A stretch of DNA of 64,000 bases, from assembly GCA_019638115.1 (NCBI GenBank), contig JAHBUK010000001.1:1010238-1074237 (forward strand), given 5' to 3'. A program made the translations under genes and the position numbers. Source of the DNA: Flavobacteriales bacterium. Its GTDB lineage: Bacteria; Bacteroidota; Bacteroidia; Flavobacteriales_F; PHOS-HE28. Shown here one piece after another: positions 14,935 through 23,887 of this stretch. The notes below the pieces were generated by a model. That model searched no databases, was not told the origin of the DNA, and was given only the letters and a program-made list of their open reading frames with translations. Position 1 is the stretch's first letter. Each line of letters starts with the position of its first letter.

Positions 14935-16812
14935 ATGAGAACGATCTGTGCGGCTTTTTGCTCCCTTTTCCTGCTGTTGAACAACGAAGGCCACGCCCAA
15001 ACGGGGCCCGGCGGCATCGGCAACAGCACCAACAACATCCTCTGGTTCTCTGCCGATGCAGGCGTGGTGGCGCCCATGGCCGGTGTGCAGCAGTGGAGCG
15101 ACCGCTCCGGCAACAACAACCACGCGACACAGGCCGTGGCCGCCAAGCAGCCGGTGATCATCCCTAATGCGATGAACGGCTATCCGGCCGTGCTTTTCGA
15201 TAACGACCAGGCCAATCCGGACCTGCTCACCGTGCCCGACAACAGCACGCTGGAGGGCATGAACGGGCTCACCGGCTTCGTGGTGTTCCGCCTGAACGAC
15301 GGCACTGCGCTTTCCGCTCCGCGCGGGTTCTTCAGCAAACGTCTTAGTCCGGACGCCCAGAACGCCTACGGCTGGTTCCTGTGGGAGAATGGTGGCACGC
15401 TGAAGCAACATCTGGACATTGATGGAACCACACACCGGGCTACCAGTACCAACAGTTTCAGCACCGGAGTGAACTACCTGAACAGCTTCATGTTCCATGG
15501 TGCCAACCCGAGCAATGCCGACGACCAGCGTTTGTTCACCAACAACAGCCCTGTGGGCAACAGGCAGGAGGGCAGTAGCACGATACCCAACCACGCTTCC
15601 AACCTGCACCTCGGAGCTCTTTATGGCCACACTGGCGCTGGTGCAAACACAACCCGCTTCAACGGCTACATCGCCGAGATCATCCTATTCAACCAGACCT
15701 TGAGCACGGTACAGCACCTGATCGTGAACAACTACCTGGCCGCCAAGTACGGGACCACGCTGGGCACTGCCGACCTCTACACCATGGATGACGAGGCCAA
15801 TGGCAACTACGACCACGACGTGGCCGGCATCGGCCGAAGCGGCAGCGATGTGGTGGACGGTTCCCGCGGCACTGGCATCATCACCATACAACACACCAGC
15901 GGGAGTATTACCGACAACACCTACCTCTTCTGGGGCCACGACTACGGCACCCTTGGTGCCTGGAACGTTAGCGACATGCACAACAGTCTACAAGGCCGTT
16001 TGGCAAGGCTTTGGCGCGTTAGCGAGGTGAATGCCTCTGGTGTTGCAGCCAACGTGGGCAACGTGGACATCACTTTTGATCTGAGCGGCCTTGGGCCTGT
16101 GAACCCCGCCGATCTCAGGCTGGTGGTGGACCTGAACGATGACGGTATCATGGGTAACGACCTGCCCATTGCTGGCGCAGTTGATGTGGGCGGTGGATCG
16201 TACACCTTCAGCAATGTGAGCGCCATTGTGAACGGAAGGCGTTTCACCTTGGGCACCACCAACCTGGTTACCACGCCGCTACCGGTTGAACTGGTCTCTT
16301 TTTTCGCAGAAGCAACGGACCGTCAGGTGAACGTGGACTGGGCAACCGCCTCCGAGCGGGATAGCGACCATTTCCTGGTGCAACGCTCGGAGGATGCATC
16401 CAACTGGACCACCATCACCGCGGTGCCTGCGGCAGGCTTCAGCAATACCCTCCTTCACTATTCCTCCATGGACCGCGACCCGCTTGTGGGCTTGTCCTAC
16501 TATCGCCTGGTGCAAGTGGATGTTGATGGCACCTCCACGCCCTACCATGCAGTGGCCGTGGAGGTCCGTGCCAACCGGGCGCTAACTGTGTTCCCGGTTC
16601 CTTTCCAGGATGGCTTCACCGTCCAGTACGACCAGGAGTTCCTGGAAGAGGTGGTGCTCTTCAACACCATGGGCCAGCGCGTTGCAGTGCCCTGGCAGGG
16701 CAGTGGTGATCGCTTGCAGGTGGATACGCGCCACTTGGCACCAGGACGCTACGTACTGCATGTGCGCACAGCCTCCGGAAGCCTGCATCAGGCCATCCTG
16801 AAAGCACCCTGA
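14935..16812 (+). CDS. T9SS-secreted protein with LamG/ConA-like and fibronectin-like modules
   Basis: A 625-residue exported protein. The signal peptide is at 1-22 (ICAAFCSLFLLLNNEGHAQ). A ConA/LamG-like jelly roll follows (about 30-270; ILWFSADAGV...VQQWSDRSGNNNHATQ), then a DUF8202-like segment (LAAKYGTTLGTADLYTMDDEA...VAGIGRSG). The next module, of about 100 residues, runs PLPVELVSFFAEATDRQVNVDW...SYYRLVQVDVDG, and the end is a T9SS type A sorting domain (APGRYVLHVRTASGSLHQAILKAP). Similar modules precede the CTD in the genes at 16878 and 47031. It is likely a cell-surface or released adhesin-like protein; the ligand is unknown. Confidence 0.82.
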   Translation: MRTICAAFCSLFLLLNNEGHAQTGPGGIGNSTNNILWFSADAGVVAPMAGVQQWSDRSGNNNHATQAVAAKQPVIIPNAMNGYPAVLFDNDQANPDLLTVPDNSTLEGMNGLTGFVVFRLNDGTALSAPRGFFSKRLSPDAQNAYGWFLWENGGTLKQHLDIDGTTHRATSTNSFSTGVNYLNSFMFHGANPSNADDQRLFTNNSPVGNRQEGSSTIPNHASNLHLGALYGHTGAGANTTRFNGYIAEIILFNQTLSTVQHLIVNNYLAAKYGTTLGTADLYTMDDEANGNYDHDVAGIGRSGSDVVDGSRGTGIITIQHTSGSITDNTYLFWGHDYGTLGAWNVSDMHNSLQGRLARLWRVSEVNASGVAANVGNVDITFDLSGLGPVNPADLRLVVDLNDDGIMGNDLPIAGAVDVGGGSYTFSNVSAIVNGRRFTLGTTNLVTTPLPVELVSFFAEATDRQVNVDWATASERDSDHFLVQRSEDASNWTTITAVPAAGFSNTLLHYSSMDRDPLVGLSYYRLVQVDVDGTSTPYHAVAVEVRANRALTVFPVPFQDGFTVQYDQEFLEEVVLFNTMGQRVAVPWQGSGDRLQVDTRHLAPGRYVLHVRTASGSLHQAILKAP

Positions 16813-16877
16813 TCGAGGAGCCCTGTAACCTCCGGAACGAGGTCGCGTTGAACGGTCCACTCTAAACCGAATGGACC

Positions 16878-17579
16878 ATGAAAAAACAACTACTCGCACT
16901 GGCATTCTGCGGCATTCTGGGCCAACTGCACGCACAAGCGGACCTGGCACTGAACACCTACCAGCAAACCGGTTTTGGCACTGAATACGGCCAGCATCAA
17001 GAACCCGTATTGCTGGATAGTGACATCGCCGTACTGGAACTCGTCTCTTTCGAAGCAGCCTCCTCCGGGAACGAAGGTGTAATGGTGCGCTTCGCAACGG
17101 TATCCGAGCGCGAATACGAACACTTCATCATTCAGCGCTCCCACAACCTGCTGGATTGGCATACCGTTACCGCTTTCCCCGGACAGGGGGCCACGGATGC
17201 CTACACCGCTTACGAAGTGTTGGACCACGCCCCGATCGCAGGTGTATCCTACTACCGCTTGGTGCAGGATGGCGATGGTGGCCTGGAAGAGCTTTCGGAC
17301 CTGTTCTCCGTACGGCACGAGAGCGCCCAGGACCTGAGCTTCCAGGGTGGGTACAAGCCCGGCCATTTCACCCTGCATGCGAACGGCAACATAACCGAGG
17401 TGAGCGTTTTGAACAACCGCGGCCAGTTCATGCCCATGCAGCTTGAGCTTGACGGTGATCGCGTGAGCGTGAACGCCGAGTTGCTGGAGAACGGCACCTA
17501 CTACGTGCAGGCCATTGTGGATGGAAACCCCGTGATGCGCCCGATCATCATTTCCAACGGAAGCGTGAGCGGCGGATAG
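16878..17579 (+). CDS. T9SS-secreted small protein
   Basis: A 233-residue protein: signal peptide (MKKQLLALAFCGILGQLHAQ), then the same beta module as in the preceding gene (VLELVSFEAASSGNEGVMVRF...GVSYYRLVQDGDGG), then a CTD-like end (NGTYYVQAIVDGNPVMRPIIISN). It has almost nothing before the shared module, so it looks like a stripped-down relative of its neighbour 65 bases upstream. Function unknown. Confidence 0.75.
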   Translation: MKKQLLALAFCGILGQLHAQADLALNTYQQTGFGTEYGQHQEPVLLDSDIAVLELVSFEAASSGNEGVMVRFATVSEREYEHFIIQRSHNLLDWHTVTAFPGQGATDAYTAYEVLDHAPIAGVSYYRLVQDGDGGLEELSDLFSVRHESAQDLSFQGGYKPGHFTLHANGNITEVSVLNNRGQFMPMQLELDGDRVSVNAELLENGTYYVQAIVDGNPVMRPIIISNGSVSGG

Positions 17580-17605
17580 GACCCACGCCCTCCAACACCC
17601 GGTAC

Positions 17606-17654
17606 CATCCCCGGCACAGGAACGATGCGCAAGTGCATCCCTGCGCCGGGGATG
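17606..17654. repeat. Inverted repeat before the histidine kinase gene
   Basis: CATCCCCGGC (17606-17615) pairs perfectly with GCCGGGGATG (17645-17654). A shorter inner stem GATGC/GCATC lies between them. It may terminate the upstream cargo transcript, though there is no T-run. Confidence 0.6.
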
Positions 17655-17722
17655 CTCGTTACGGGGGCACAACCCACGGCCGCTGCGCTTACATTGGCCC
17701 GGCCCTTGTGAGCGAACGCGCC

Positions 17723-20700
17723 ATGTCCCGCACCACATACCTCTTCCTCGGCGCCCTTCTTCTGGGCGCTGCGGCTTTCTGGGTGCGCGAACCCTTGGCC
17801 GAGGATCAGTCCCTCGCTGAGGCAAAGCAACTGCAACGCGACCTCGATGCGCGATCGGCAACACTGGCCGAGCGTACCAAAGAGCGCGCAATTGCCTTGG
17901 CGGAGTTGGGGCCACGGTCCTGGATGGAAGCGCTGACCGCACCCTTGGAAGCGGAGCGCAAACTCACCGGAACCACCTACGCGGGTTACGCCGAGGACAG
18001 CCTGGTCTGCTGGAGCGGCCCACTCGTTTCCGGCGCCCACGAACCCCAAGCATCCGGCATCCGGGGCTTCAGGAACGAGCGCGGCGTTTACCTGCACGCT
18101 TGGCACGGCGCAGGAGCATTTGTACTGCATGCCTGGCAGCCCATCTGGACCGAACCGCCCGTGGAGAACCGCTATCTGCAGCGCGGTTTCCACCCTTCTT
18201 GGCGAGCCCCGGCAGGCCTCCTGGCCGTTGAGGCGGATGGCGACGGTCCGTCGGTGTCGGGTCCACAAGGAGTACCGCTCTTCCAACTGGCTTGGCGTGA
18301 CGGAGCCTTGGAGTTCGGTGCTTGGCTGTGGCTGAAGTTGCTGCTCTCGGCCTTGGCGTGCATCCTGCTTGTCGTCGCCATCTGGCGGTGGTCATTGCGG
18401 TCGGTATACAACGGCCACGCCATGCAGGGCCTGCTGCAGTTCATCTGCTCCCTGGTGTTGCTGCGCGGGTTCAGCTTGCTGGCCCTGCCTTCCTCCTCCT
18501 TCACACGCATCGCCTTGTTCGATCCGGCCATCTACGCCACCTCGGCCGTGTTCGGCTCCATTGGCGACCTGCTGATCAATGCCCTGCTGCTGCTGCTTTT
18601 CGCCCTCTTCATCCGCAGGACCTTCGCCGACCATGCCGCCCTGCCCGGAGGCTTGGCCACCGGCCTGATCACCTGGTGCGTTTCACTCGCCTTTGCCACG
18701 TGGATCACAAGGCTCATCATCGGCCTGGTGAACGACAGCAGCGTGGCGCTCGACCTCTACCACGTGCAGGGCCTAGGCGTGTTCAGCCTGCTGGCGGTGG
18801 TCGCCATCGCTTTCCTGCTGGGCGCCTGGGTGGTGTTCACCCTGGCCTTGATGGATGCCTGGGTGCCGGGCAAGCGGCCCGCCACGGTGTGGGGCAGCCT
18901 GGCCGTCGCTCTGGGCCTTTCGATCGTGCTCCACCACCTGGCCGATGTGCTGGATACGGTGCAGTTCCTGTGGCCCCTTCCGATCCTGGCCCTGTTGATC
19001 TTCGGCCGGGGACGTGGCAACCGTTTCGTGCAACTGGTGCTCGGGGTGGCCTTGCTGGCAGCGTTCTGCGCACACCTGCTTACCCGGTACAGCGAGCGGC
19101 GCGAACACCGCGACCGCGCGGTGCTTGCCGAGCGCCTGGCCACCCGCGAGGACCCCGTGGTGGAGCGCATGTTCCGCGAGACCGCGCCCACCCTGCGCCG
19201 CGACAAGGAGGTCTATGCCTTGCTGAGCGGCGACCGCGGCTGCGTGCCCAATGATCTGGACCGCTCAGTGCGCCAACGCTATTTCGGAGGCTACTGGGAG
19301 CGTTACGATGTGCGCCTGTTCGCCTTGGACAGTAAGGGGCAGGTGCTCTGCGCCACCGACCCGGGAAGTCCACGCTCCTTCAGCGAAGAGCAGGGACCGA
19401 TGGACCTGCCTTTCGCCGCATCCGACATGCCCGACCTCTTCATTGAGGAACAGGCCGGCAGAAGCCCCTTCTACCACGCCCGGGTGGCGGTGATGCCCAA
19501 CGACAGCCTGCAGCCCGCCCAGCTCATCATCGAACTGCACCCGCGCACCGCCACACAAGGCCTCGGGTTCCCGGAGTTGCTGCTGGCCGGCGATGACCCG
19601 GTGGCCCGCAAGGCGGAACGCTATGACTACGCTCGCTACGAGAACGGCAAACTGGTGGAGCGCCGGGGCGAGTATGTACACCCCCTGCAATGGACACCAC
19701 GGACCGGCATGGAAGGCATGCTCCGCTGGCAAGAGCAAGGCTATGATCACCTGGCCAAGGGCGATGAAGCGGCCACCCTCATCGTGCTCAGCCTGCCGGT
19801 GCCCGACCTGCTGGACAAGGCCACCACCTTCAGCTACCTCTTCGCCATCTTCAGCGTGCTCCTTACCCTGCTCTTCACCGTGCGGGCCATGGTGCGCGAA
19901 CGCGGCCTGCCCACCTTGGGCATCGGCGCCAAAGTGCGCATCGCCCTCCTGCTCTTCAGCCTCGTCAGCCTGGTCGTCTTCGGCTTCGGCACACAACATC
20001 TCTTGAGCCACCAGTTCGATGAGCGCTTCGAGGTCAACATCCTTGAAAAGGCCCGGTCCGTGCACCAGGAACTGCAGCAAAAGCTGGATGGCGAACCCGC
20101 CCTGGACAAGCGTCATGCACCCTACCTCGACCACTTGCTGGCCCGCCTGAGCAACGTGTTCTTCACGGACATCACCGTTTACACCACCAAGGGGGAAATG
20201 CTCTCCACCTCGCGGCCGCAGATCTTCGCCAACGGCTTGCTGGGCACGCAGATGGACCCTGCCGCATACCGCGAACTGGTGCTGCGCGGCCTGGGTTCCT
20301 TCATCCACCAAGAGTCCATCGGGTCGGCGCAATTCCGCACAGCCTACATGCCCCTGCGCGATCGCCGTGGCCAAGTGCTCGCCATTCTGGCCCTGCCGGG
20401 CTTCACCGATCAGTTGCAGCAGGAGGAGGAGCGTACCGGAGTGCTGGTGGCCGTGGTCAACCTCTTCGTGCTGCTCTTCGCCCTCAGCATTCTGGTGGCC
20501 GTGTTCATCAGCAACTGGACCACCCGCCCACTGGACCTGCTGAAGAACGCCCTTTCGCGCGTGGGCCTGCAAGGCGGCAACGAGCCGATCCGCTACCGGG
20601 GCGATGACGAGATCGGCCAACTGGTGGAAGTGTACAACCGGAAGGTGGAGGAGCTGCGCGACAGTGCCGAACGCCTGGCCCGCAGCGAGCGCGAAAGTGC

Positions 20701-21361
20701 CTGGCGCGAAATGGCCCGGCAAGTGGCCCACGAGATCAAGAATCCGCTCACGCCCATGAAGCTGAGCATCCAACACTTCCAGCGCACATGGACACCCGAT
20801 GTGCCGGATGCGGCCGAGCGGCTGGAGCGCTTCAGCCGGGCCATGGTGGAGCAGATCGATACCCTCAGCGGCATCGCCAGCGCCTTCAGCAACTTCGCCC
20901 AGATGCCCCGCGCGCATGCCGAGGACCTCGACCTGGCCGAGGTGGCCGAAGCTGCCCTGAGCGTGTTCCGCGCCACGCCGGGTATGCAGTGCGAACTACA
21001 ACGCGAGACCACCGGGCCGCTGCCCGTACATGCCGACCGCGAACAACTGCTACGCGTGTTCAACAACCTGATCAAAAACGCCGTGCAGGCCATCCCGGAC
21101 GGGCAGGAAGGCCGGATCACCGTGGTGCTGCGGCAGGCCAATGGGGAAGCCATTGCCGAGGTGCACGACAACGGCACGGGCATCGCCGAGGAGGACCGCG
21201 AGCGCATCTTCCGCCCCAACTTCACCACCAAGGGCAGCGGCATGGGCTTGGGCCTGGCCATGGTGCAACGCATGGTGGAAGGCGCCGGTGGCCGCGTGTG
21301 GTTCGAGAGCCGGGTTGGTGAAGGCAGTACGTTCTTCGTGGCATTGCCACTGCGCGGGTAG
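17723..21361 (+). CDS. Large NtrY-like sensor histidine kinase
   Basis: The ATG at 17723 gives 1212 residues. An N-terminal membrane helix and periplasmic segment come first, then a block of about six to eight helices (about 200-460) and a second extracytoplasmic region. Another membrane segment is near 700, and a further sensor region ends at a helix near 920. HAMP, HisKA with H about 1003 in QVAHEIKNPLTPMKLS, an N-box NNLIKNAVQAI and G-boxes DNGTGIAEED and TTKGSGMGLGLAM complete the kinase. NtrY-type kinases of this architecture usually phosphorylate an NtrC-class regulator. None is encoded nearby, so it is an orphan by position. Confidence 0.87.
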   Translation: MSRTTYLFLGALLLGAAAFWVREPLAEDQSLAEAKQLQRDLDARSATLAERTKERAIALAELGPRSWMEALTAPLEAERKLTGTTYAGYAEDSLVCWSGPLVSGAHEPQASGIRGFRNERGVYLHAWHGAGAFVLHAWQPIWTEPPVENRYLQRGFHPSWRAPAGLLAVEADGDGPSVSGPQGVPLFQLAWRDGALEFGAWLWLKLLLSALACILLVVAIWRWSLRSVYNGHAMQGLLQFICSLVLLRGFSLLALPSSSFTRIALFDPAIYATSAVFGSIGDLLINALLLLLFALFIRRTFADHAALPGGLATGLITWCVSLAFATWITRLIIGLVNDSSVALDLYHVQGLGVFSLLAVVAIAFLLGAWVVFTLALMDAWVPGKRPATVWGSLAVALGLSIVLHHLADVLDTVQFLWPLPILALLIFGRGRGNRFVQLVLGVALLAAFCAHLLTRYSERREHRDRAVLAERLATREDPVVERMFRETAPTLRRDKEVYALLSGDRGCVPNDLDRSVRQRYFGGYWERYDVRLFALDSKGQVLCATDPGSPRSFSEEQGPMDLPFAASDMPDLFIEEQAGRSPFYHARVAVMPNDSLQPAQLIIELHPRTATQGLGFPELLLAGDDPVARKAERYDYARYENGKLVERRGEYVHPLQWTPRTGMEGMLRWQEQGYDHLAKGDEAATLIVLSLPVPDLLDKATTFSYLFAIFSVLLTLLFTVRAMVRERGLPTLGIGAKVRIALLLFSLVSLVVFGFGTQHLLSHQFDERFEVNILEKARSVHQELQQKLDGEPALDKRHAPYLDHLLARLSNVFFTDITVYTTKGEMLSTSRPQIFANGLLGTQMDPAAYRELVLRGLGSFIHQESIGSAQFRTAYMPLRDRRGQVLAILALPGFTDQLQQEEERTGVLVAVVNLFVLLFALSILVAVFISNWTTRPLDLLKNALSRVGLQGGNEPIRYRGDDEIGQLVEVYNRKVEELRDSAERLARSERESAWREMARQVAHEIKNPLTPMKLSIQHFQRTWTPDVPDAAERLERFSRAMVEQIDTLSGIASAFSNFAQMPRAHAEDLDLAEVAEAALSVFRATPGMQCELQRETTGPLPVHADREQLLRVFNNLIKNAVQAIPDGQEGRITVVLRQANGEAIAEVHDNGTGIAEEDRERIFRPNFTTKGSGMGLGLAMVQRMVEGAGGRVWFESRVGEGSTFFVALPLRG

Positions 21362-21365
21362 CCGA

Positions 21366-21373
21366 TACCTTTG
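21366..21373 (+). promoter_or_regulatory. Putative -7 box TACCTTTG for the crotonase gene
   Basis: An exact TAnnTTTG match just after the histidine kinase stop. The expected transcript start near 21380 would place the hairpin repeat at 21382-21420 at the very 5' end of the mRNA. Confidence 0.55.
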
Positions 21374-21381
21374 GCCTTGTC

Positions 21382-21420
21382 ACTCCGGGCCTCCCTGAGC
21401 GAAGTCGAAGGGCCCGGAGT
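21382..21420. repeat. REP-like palindromic repeat in the crotonase leader
   Basis: ACTCCGGGCC (21382-21391) pairs with GGCCCGGAGT (21411-21420). The loop contains the core CCTGAGCGAAGTCGAAGG. The same core, with one base different, sits in the hairpin inside the GH3 gene at 3823-3855, though the stems differ in sequence. Confidence 0.8.
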
Positions 21421-21439
21421 CGCACACAAGTCCATCAGC

Positions 21440-22228
21440 ATGAGCTACCAGAACCTCCTCGTCGCCAACGAAGGCGCCACCCGCATCCTCACCATCAACC
21501 GCCCCGACCAGCTGAACGCGCTGAACCGCGCCACGATCGACGAGCTGGACCGAGCACTGAACGAGGCCGAGGCCGACCGGAGCGTGCGCGTGCTGATCAT
21601 CACCGGCAGCGGGCCCAAGGCCTTCGTGGCAGGGGCCGACATCAAGGAGTTCGCGCACTTCAGCGTGGAGGAGGGCAAGGCCCTGAGCGCCGATGGGCAC
21701 AACAAACTCTTCGACCATGTGGAGCGTCTGAACAAACCCGTGATCGCCGCGGTGAACGGCTTCGCCCTCGGCGGCGGACTGGAACTGGCCATGAGCTGCC
21801 ACTTCCGCGTGGCCAGCGACAATGCGAAGCTCGGTCTGCCCGAAGTGGGCCTGGGCGTGATCCCCGGCTATGGCGGCACACAGCGACTGGCGCAACTGGT
21901 GGGCAAGGGCAAGGCCATGGAGATGATCCTACTGGGCAGCGCGGGTATGGTGCCCGCCGCCGAGGCGCTGCAATGGGGACTGGTGAACCACGTTGTACCT
22001 GCCGACCAACTGATGAGCACCACCATGGAACTCGCAAGTAAGATCGCGAAGAACAGCCCCACAGCCCTGGGTGCCGCCATCCGCGCGGTGAACGCGGGTT
22101 ACGAACCCGGCGCCAACGGCCTGCAACGCGAGATCGAGGAGTTCGGCAAGTGCTTCGGTACGGCGGACTTCAAGGAGGGGACGGGGGCGTTCATGGAGAA
22201 GAGGAAGGCGGAATTCCAGGGGAACTGA
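21440..22228 (+). CDS. Enoyl-CoA hydratase/isomerase (crotonase family)
   Basis: The ATG at 21440 (MSYQNLLVANEG) gives 262 residues, standard for the family. The oxyanion-hole segments are AFVAGADIKEF and the ALGGGLELAMSCHF stretch. The two catalytic glutamates of a true hydratase are present, in GGGLELA and in LPEVGLGVIPGYGGTQRL. It therefore probably hydrates short-chain enoyl-CoA in fatty or amino acid degradation. The longer frame upstream runs through the REP hairpin and was rejected. Confidence 0.9.
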   Translation: MSYQNLLVANEGATRILTINRPDQLNALNRATIDELDRALNEAEADRSVRVLIITGSGPKAFVAGADIKEFAHFSVEEGKALSADGHNKLFDHVERLNKPVIAAVNGFALGGGLELAMSCHFRVASDNAKLGLPEVGLGVIPGYGGTQRLAQLVGKGKAMEMILLGSAGMVPAAEALQWGLVNHVVPADQLMSTTMELASKIAKNSPTALGAAIRAVNAGYEPGANGLQREIEEFGKCFGTADFKEGTGAFMEKRKAEFQGN

Positions 22229-22329
22229 ACCACGGATACACACGGATCAACACGGATGAAAAGCCTCTTCCCATGTGCCGTCAGCTGGAACGAACCGATC
22301 CGTGTCCATCCGTGTCCATCCGTGGTTGA
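22229..22329. repeat. Inverted clusters of an ACACGGAT-type tandem repeat
   Basis: After the crotonase stop, CCACGGAT, ACACGGAT and ACACGGAT follow at ten-base spacing (22230-22258). The complementary set ATCCGTGT, ATCCGTGT and ATCCGTGG ends at 22326. The two halves can form a long stem of about 30 bases with one or two mismatches, with a loop of about 38 bases. It ends just before the TTG start of the flippase gene. Confidence 0.8.
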
Positions 22330-22335
22330 ACTGCT

Positions 22336-23829
22336 TTGAGCGCCCTCCGCAAACTCGCCGGCCAAACGGCCATCTACGGGCTCAGCAGCATCGTTGCGCG
22401 CTTCCTCAACTTCCTGTTGGTGCCCCTCTACACCAGCAAGTTCGTATTCGAGCCTGCGGAGTATGGCGTGGTAACCGCACTGTATTCCTGGACGGCCCTG
22501 CTCAACGTGGTGCTCACCTTCGGCCTGGAGACCACCTTCTTCCGCTTCGCCAACAAGGACCACGTGAAACAGAACCCTGATGGCGGTCGTGTGCTCTACG
22601 CAACCGCCACCTGGGGGCTGTTCTTCCCCGCACTGCTGTTCATGCTGCTGGGGGGGCTGTTCTCGGCCAACATCGCCGAGGGCTTGCAATTCGGCGCCCA
22701 CGCCACTTCGGTGCTCATGCTCGTGGGCATCATCGGCATCGATGCCATCACCACCATTCCCATGGCGCGGTTGCGGCAGCAGGGCAGGCCATGGAAGTTC
22801 GCGGCCATCAACCTGCTCAGCGTGGCTGTCAACATCGGGCTCAGCCTGTTCTTCCTGCTTTACTGCATGAAGCGCTACAACATGGGCGAGAGCAATGCGC
22901 TGATCGACGCCGCGTACGACCCTTCGCTCGGCGTGGGCTATGTGTTCGTCATCAACCTGGTGAGCACCTCCGTGAAGCTGCTGGTGTTGCTGCCATCGTG
23001 GCCTGCCTTCCGCGGGTTCGAGAAGGACCTGCTGCACGCCATGCTCGCCTTCGGTGCGCCCCTGATGATCGCGGGCCTCGCCGGCATGGTGAACGAGACC
23101 GCCGACCGCGTGATCCTGAAATACCTGCTGCCCGCCGATATAGCTGATGCCGAGATCGGGATCTACGGTGCGTGCTACAAGCTGGCCGTGCTGATTACGC
23201 TCTTCATCCAAGCCTTCCGCATGGGCGCCGAGCCTTTCTTCTTCAGTCATGCCAAGGAGAAGGACAGCCGGGAAACCTTCGCCCGCATCATGAACATCTT
23301 CGTGGCGGTGTGCATGAGCGCCTTCCTGGTGGTGATGCTCTTCATTGACCTCTTCAAGTGGTTCATCCCCAACCCTGCCTTCCACGAAGGGCTGCGCGTG
23401 GTGCCCATCCTGATGCTGGCCAACGTGTTCCTGGGCATCTACTACAACCAGAGCGTGTGGTACAAGCTCACCGACCGGCCGCGCGTGGGCAGCACCATCA
23501 GCATCATCGGCGCGGCCATCACCATCGTGCTGCTTTTCGTGCTGATCCCCGTGCTCGGCTACATGGGCGCGGCCTGGGCCACCTTCATCTGCTACTTCAG
23601 CATGGCGGCCATCAGCTACGCCTGGGGGCAGAAGCACTACCCGATCCCCTACAACGTGAGCCGCGTGCTGCTGTACATGGCGGGGGCGGTGGTGTTGTGG
23701 TGGGGGGCTTCGGCTGTGCTCGCCGTGACAAGCCTTGGCGGTTTGTCGGAATATGGGGTACGGGCAGCATTACTCTTGCTGTACATTGGGGCTGTTTGGA
23801 TAAGGGAGCGCAATGCTCTTCTTCCATAG
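22336..23829 (+). CDS. Oligosaccharide flippase family protein (MATE/MOP superfamily)
   Basis: A 497-residue polytopic protein starting at TTG 22336 (S-A-L-R-K-L-A-G-Q-T-A-I-Y-G-L). The GQTAIYGLSSIVARFLNFLL start and the PLYTSKFVFEPAEYGVVTAL segment are typical of polysaccharide flippases of the MOP exporter superfamily. There are about 12-14 membrane helices. It would move lipid-linked glycans across the inner membrane; the substrate is unknown. The start lies six bases after the inverted repeat arm, so the repeat may affect initiation. It heads an envelope gene cluster. Confidence 0.85.
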   Translation: MSALRKLAGQTAIYGLSSIVARFLNFLLVPLYTSKFVFEPAEYGVVTALYSWTALLNVVLTFGLETTFFRFANKDHVKQNPDGGRVLYATATWGLFFPALLFMLLGGLFSANIAEGLQFGAHATSVLMLVGIIGIDAITTIPMARLRQQGRPWKFAAINLLSVAVNIGLSLFFLLYCMKRYNMGESNALIDAAYDPSLGVGYVFVINLVSTSVKLLVLLPSWPAFRGFEKDLLHAMLAFGAPLMIAGLAGMVNETADRVILKYLLPADIADAEIGIYGACYKLAVLITLFIQAFRMGAEPFFFSHAKEKDSRETFARIMNIFVAVCMSAFLVVMLFIDLFKWFIPNPAFHEGLRVVPILMLANVFLGIYYNQSVWYKLTDRPRVGSTISIIGAAITIVLLFVLIPVLGYMGAAWATFICYFSMAAISYAWGQKHYPIPYNVSRVLLYMAGAVVLWWGASAVLAVTSLGGLSEYGVRAALLLLYIGAVWIRERNALLP

Positions 23830-23887
23830 GCAGCGATATGGAGATTCCCTGTGTCCATAGATACCAGTATCAAAAACCATCGTGAAC

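Noticed and set aside
17633..17722. Upstream start for the histidine kinase
   Set aside because: The added residues come from the inverted repeat 17606-17654 and lack any membrane or protein character.
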